A stretch of DNA of 23,473 bases from JALYIM01 sp040003205 (GTDB lineage: Bacteria; Acidobacteriota; Terriglobia; Terriglobales; Acidobacteriaceae): contig JBDUDA010000015.1 of NCBI GenBank assembly GCA_040003205.1, positions 1-23,473 on the forward strand, in the 5' to 3' direction. Under the pieces are notes generated by a model. The model saw only the letters and a program-made list of their open reading frames with translations, ran no database searches and was not told the origin of the DNA. The position numbers and the translations under genes are program-made. Positions within the stretch are counted from its first letter, which is position 1; each line of letters begins with the position of its first letter. This document shows positions 21,557-23,473 of this stretch, piece after piece.

Positions 21557-23473
21557 ATGACAAAAGTTCGCGTGCCCCGACTCCATATTATTTTTGCATT
21601 CGCGGCTTGCATCGCAACCGGAAGCCTCAATTCGGCCGCGCAAGTAGAAAAAGTTCCCCCAGCTCCCGCTGGGGCCGTTGGGAACGGGCAGGCCGCGACT
21701 CTCTACGATCAATTGCGCACGGTCGGCCTAAGCGCCGCGCGTGTCTACCACATCCGCGAAGCTTCGATCGATCGCGCCAACCTGCACTTCACTCTCAACG
21801 ATGGCACCATTGGATTCACCGAAGATGTGCTGGGACGCGTTACCGGGGCATTTTTCAATGGAGACGGCGAGGTTTTGCTGGCGCCCCCCAATCAAGTCGA
21901 GCGCGCCTCAATGTCGCTATTCACCGGCGCGGCGATCCTGGAAGAAAACTTCGCGACCGCATATTTTCGTTTCAATGACGATAGCTACGCCAGCCTGAAA
22001 CCCTCTCTTGGGGCGGAAGACAATGCCGCCGAATTCATCGCTCGCTGGAGTCAGCCAGCTCACGATCTGGCACAGGAAGATGCTCTGCGTTTGCTGATGA
22101 CATTCAGCAATTTTCTGCCGGGCGCTGGGTCTTCGGAACACTCCTCGGAAGCTGAGAAAACTTCGGATGCAGACCGCATGCTGCATGCCCGAGTCGAGGG
22201 AACAAAACTTGGGATCTTCGACGTCCGCTTCGACTCGCTTGCCGCTGAACAGATATGGGCGGGACAAATCAAGAGCAGCGAAGGCGAGAGCTTCTATGAT
22301 CTGTGGACTTCGTTTTCTCCCACGCCCGCCCCTAAGCCTCGAGTTGCCCATCCCGATTCGGAGAGTGGAATTGTTGACGAGGGTGGCAAGGCGGATATCT
22401 ACAATTTGTCTCGCTATGTCATTCGCTCACAGGTGAGTCCACCGACTACGCTGGACGCGGAAGCAAGGTTGACTTTACAAGTGCGTCAGGGCGGACAGAG
22501 AACAGTTCTGTTCGAATTATCCCGGTTTCTGGCAATCAAGCAAGTCGAGGCCGACGGACATGCCATTGAATTCATACACAATCAATCGCTCGAGGGAACT
22601 CAGCTGGCGCGGCGGGGAAACGATGTGGTCGCCATAATCTTTCCGCGACCGCTGCGCACCGGAGATCACATCGAACTGCGTTTTGTTTACGGGGGCGACG
22701 TGCTTTCGGAGGCCGGAGCCGGACTTCTGTACGTAGGCGCCCGCGGAATCTGGTATCCAAATCGCGGGCCTGCAATGTCCAATTTTGAGCTTGAATTCCA
22801 TTACCCCCAGAATTGGACTCTGCTAGCCACTGGCAAGCCGGCCAATCTCACGAGCGCCGACGGACTCACGTCGCAAACCAAAAATTCGGGGGAACAAGTT
22901 AGTCGTTGGATATCAGAACGGCCGATTCCTTTTGCCGGCTTCAATCTCGGCAGATACTCCAGCGTGACAGCAGCCGCCGGAGCTATCAGCGTGCAAGCTT
23001 TTGCCACGCCAGGTTTGGAGCGCGAGTTTCCGAAATTGAAGGTGGAAGAAGATTTCCCGGTGCCTGCGAGCCGTCCGGGAATGCCTCGCCTTCCAATGCC
23101 GGCTCCTGCGCAACCATCTCCCGCACGAAACGCCCAGTCGGTGGCTCAGACTTCCGCCCGCGCCATCAAGTTCTTCGCCCGCCGGTTTGGGCCTTTCCCT
23201 TACAGCCAACTCACCCTAACGCAAATCCCAGGACCTGCCAGTCAAGGATGGCCCGGGTTGGTGTTCTTATCGAGCTTTTCGTTTCTTACCACGGAAGAGA
23301 AGTTGCGGCTGCACATGAACCCTCTCGATGCCGCACTTAGCGACTCGGTGATCGCACACGAGACTGCTCATCAGTGGTGGGGAGATCTGGTGCTCTGGAA
23401 CGGATACCGCGATCAATGGATCATGGAGGCGCTCGCCAATTACAGTGCATTGATGTTGCTGGAAGCGGACAAT
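21557..23473 (+). CDS. Exported M1-like metallopeptidase, 3' end outside window
   Basis: Open from ATG 21557 to the window end (639 residues, no stop). AGGTGA lies about eight bases before ATG; GTG 21545 is an in-frame alternative. Seen: signal peptide (about 1-28, IIFAFAACIATGSLNSAAQ); an unrecognised N-terminal region of about 280 residues; an M1-like beta domain (about 280-500, from YNLSRYVIRS); a Pro-rich loop (RPGMPRLPMPAPAQPSPA); and zinc site HETAHQWWGD (H601, E602, H605) with E624 exactly 18 residues after H605, the HExxH-x18-E pattern of M1. The place where aminopeptidases have GxMEN reads QGWPGLVFLS (564-568 for GWPGL), so exopeptidase activity is doubtful. Zinc peptidase function is inferred from the motif only. 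Confidence 0.88.
   Translation, partial: MTKVRVPRLHIIFAFAACIATGSLNSAAQVEKVPPAPAGAVGNGQAATLYDQLRTVGLSAARVYHIREASIDRANLHFTLNDGTIGFTEDVLGRVTGAFFNGDGEVLLAPPNQVERASMSLFTGAAILEENFATAYFRFNDDSYASLKPSLGAEDNAAEFIARWSQPAHDLAQEDALRLLMTFSNFLPGAGSSEHSSEAEKTSDADRMLHARVEGTKLGIFDVRFDSLAAEQIWAGQIKSSEGESFYDLWTSFSPTPAPKPRVAHPDSESGIVDEGGKADIYNLSRYVIRSQVSPPTTLDAEARLTLQVRQGGQRTVLFELSRFLAIKQVEADGHAIEFIHNQSLEGTQLARRGNDVVAIIFPRPLRTGDHIELRFVYGGDVLSEAGAGLLYVGARGIWYPNRGPAMSNFELEFHYPQNWTLLATGKPANLTSADGLTSQTKNSGEQVSRWISERPIPFAGFNLGRYSSVTAAAGAISVQAFATPGLEREFPKLKVEEDFPVPASRPGMPRLPMPAPAQPSPARNAQSVAQTSARAIKFFARRFGPFPYSQLTLTQIPGPASQGWPGLVFLSSFSFLTTEEKLRLHMNPLDAALSDSVIAHETAHQWWGDLVLWNGYRDQWIMEALANYSALMLLEADN

Noticed and set aside
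21518..21712. Extended N-terminus of the peptidase-MA protein
   Set aside because: The extension overlaps the first 50 or so codons of the divergent M1-like gene and precedes an obvious signal peptide.

Overview
The window looks like a chromosomal segment of an Acidobacteriota bacterium, probably of the Terriglobia/Koribacter type. This is inferred from moderately high GC, paired FecR/DUF6600 surface proteins, an M1-like peptidase with a very long N-terminus, and dispersed palindromic repeats whose shadow translations (such as HSERSRGT and SLDCARDD) are typical of that phylum. No tRNA, rRNA, CRISPR array, transposase or phage gene is visible.

Layout. 1-1102: the 3' end of a ComEC-like competence gene converges on and overlaps a DUF2007 gene. 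That gene is divergent from a small hypothetical gene across a palindromic repeat. 1340-2572: a DEAD-box RNA helicase on the minus strand. 3137-8718: two large plus-strand paralogues with a signal peptide, a FecR-like domain, a Trp/Gly-rich DUF6600 region, an Asn/Thr tract and a long low-complexity tail. The tail is Pro-rich with 114-bp tandem repeats in the first and Ser/Gly/Tyr-rich in the second. Each gene is followed by an intrinsic terminator. 8828-9358: a membrane-anchored monohaem cytochrome c starting at TTG. 9626-13503: a minus-strand string of a secreted NTF2-like protein, an MFS transporter, leuC and leuD (leucine biosynthesis). 13611-15899: a family 2 glycosyltransferase converging on a polytopic GT-C-like membrane protein. 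16174-19689: a minus-strand string of a SurA-like peptidyl-prolyl isomerase, a YhaM-like OB-fold/HD nuclease and a dGTPase-like HD enzyme. 20066-23473: two exported metallopeptidase-like proteins transcribed head to head, a TPR plus peptidase-MA protein (minus) and an M1-like protein (plus) cut off by the window end.

How it fits together. Much of the content concerns the cell envelope: exported low-complexity proteins, outer-membrane protein folding, glycosyl transfer and secreted proteases. It is mixed with housekeeping metabolism and RNA/nucleotide turnover. Two families of short intergenic palindromic repeats (six copies or fragments of one, three of the other) sit between genes and are the clearest structure not explained by coding. 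The most unusual coding features are the paralogous FecR/DUF6600 pair with unrelated tails and the M1-like protein that keeps its zinc motif but seems to lack the aminopeptidase GxMEN motif.
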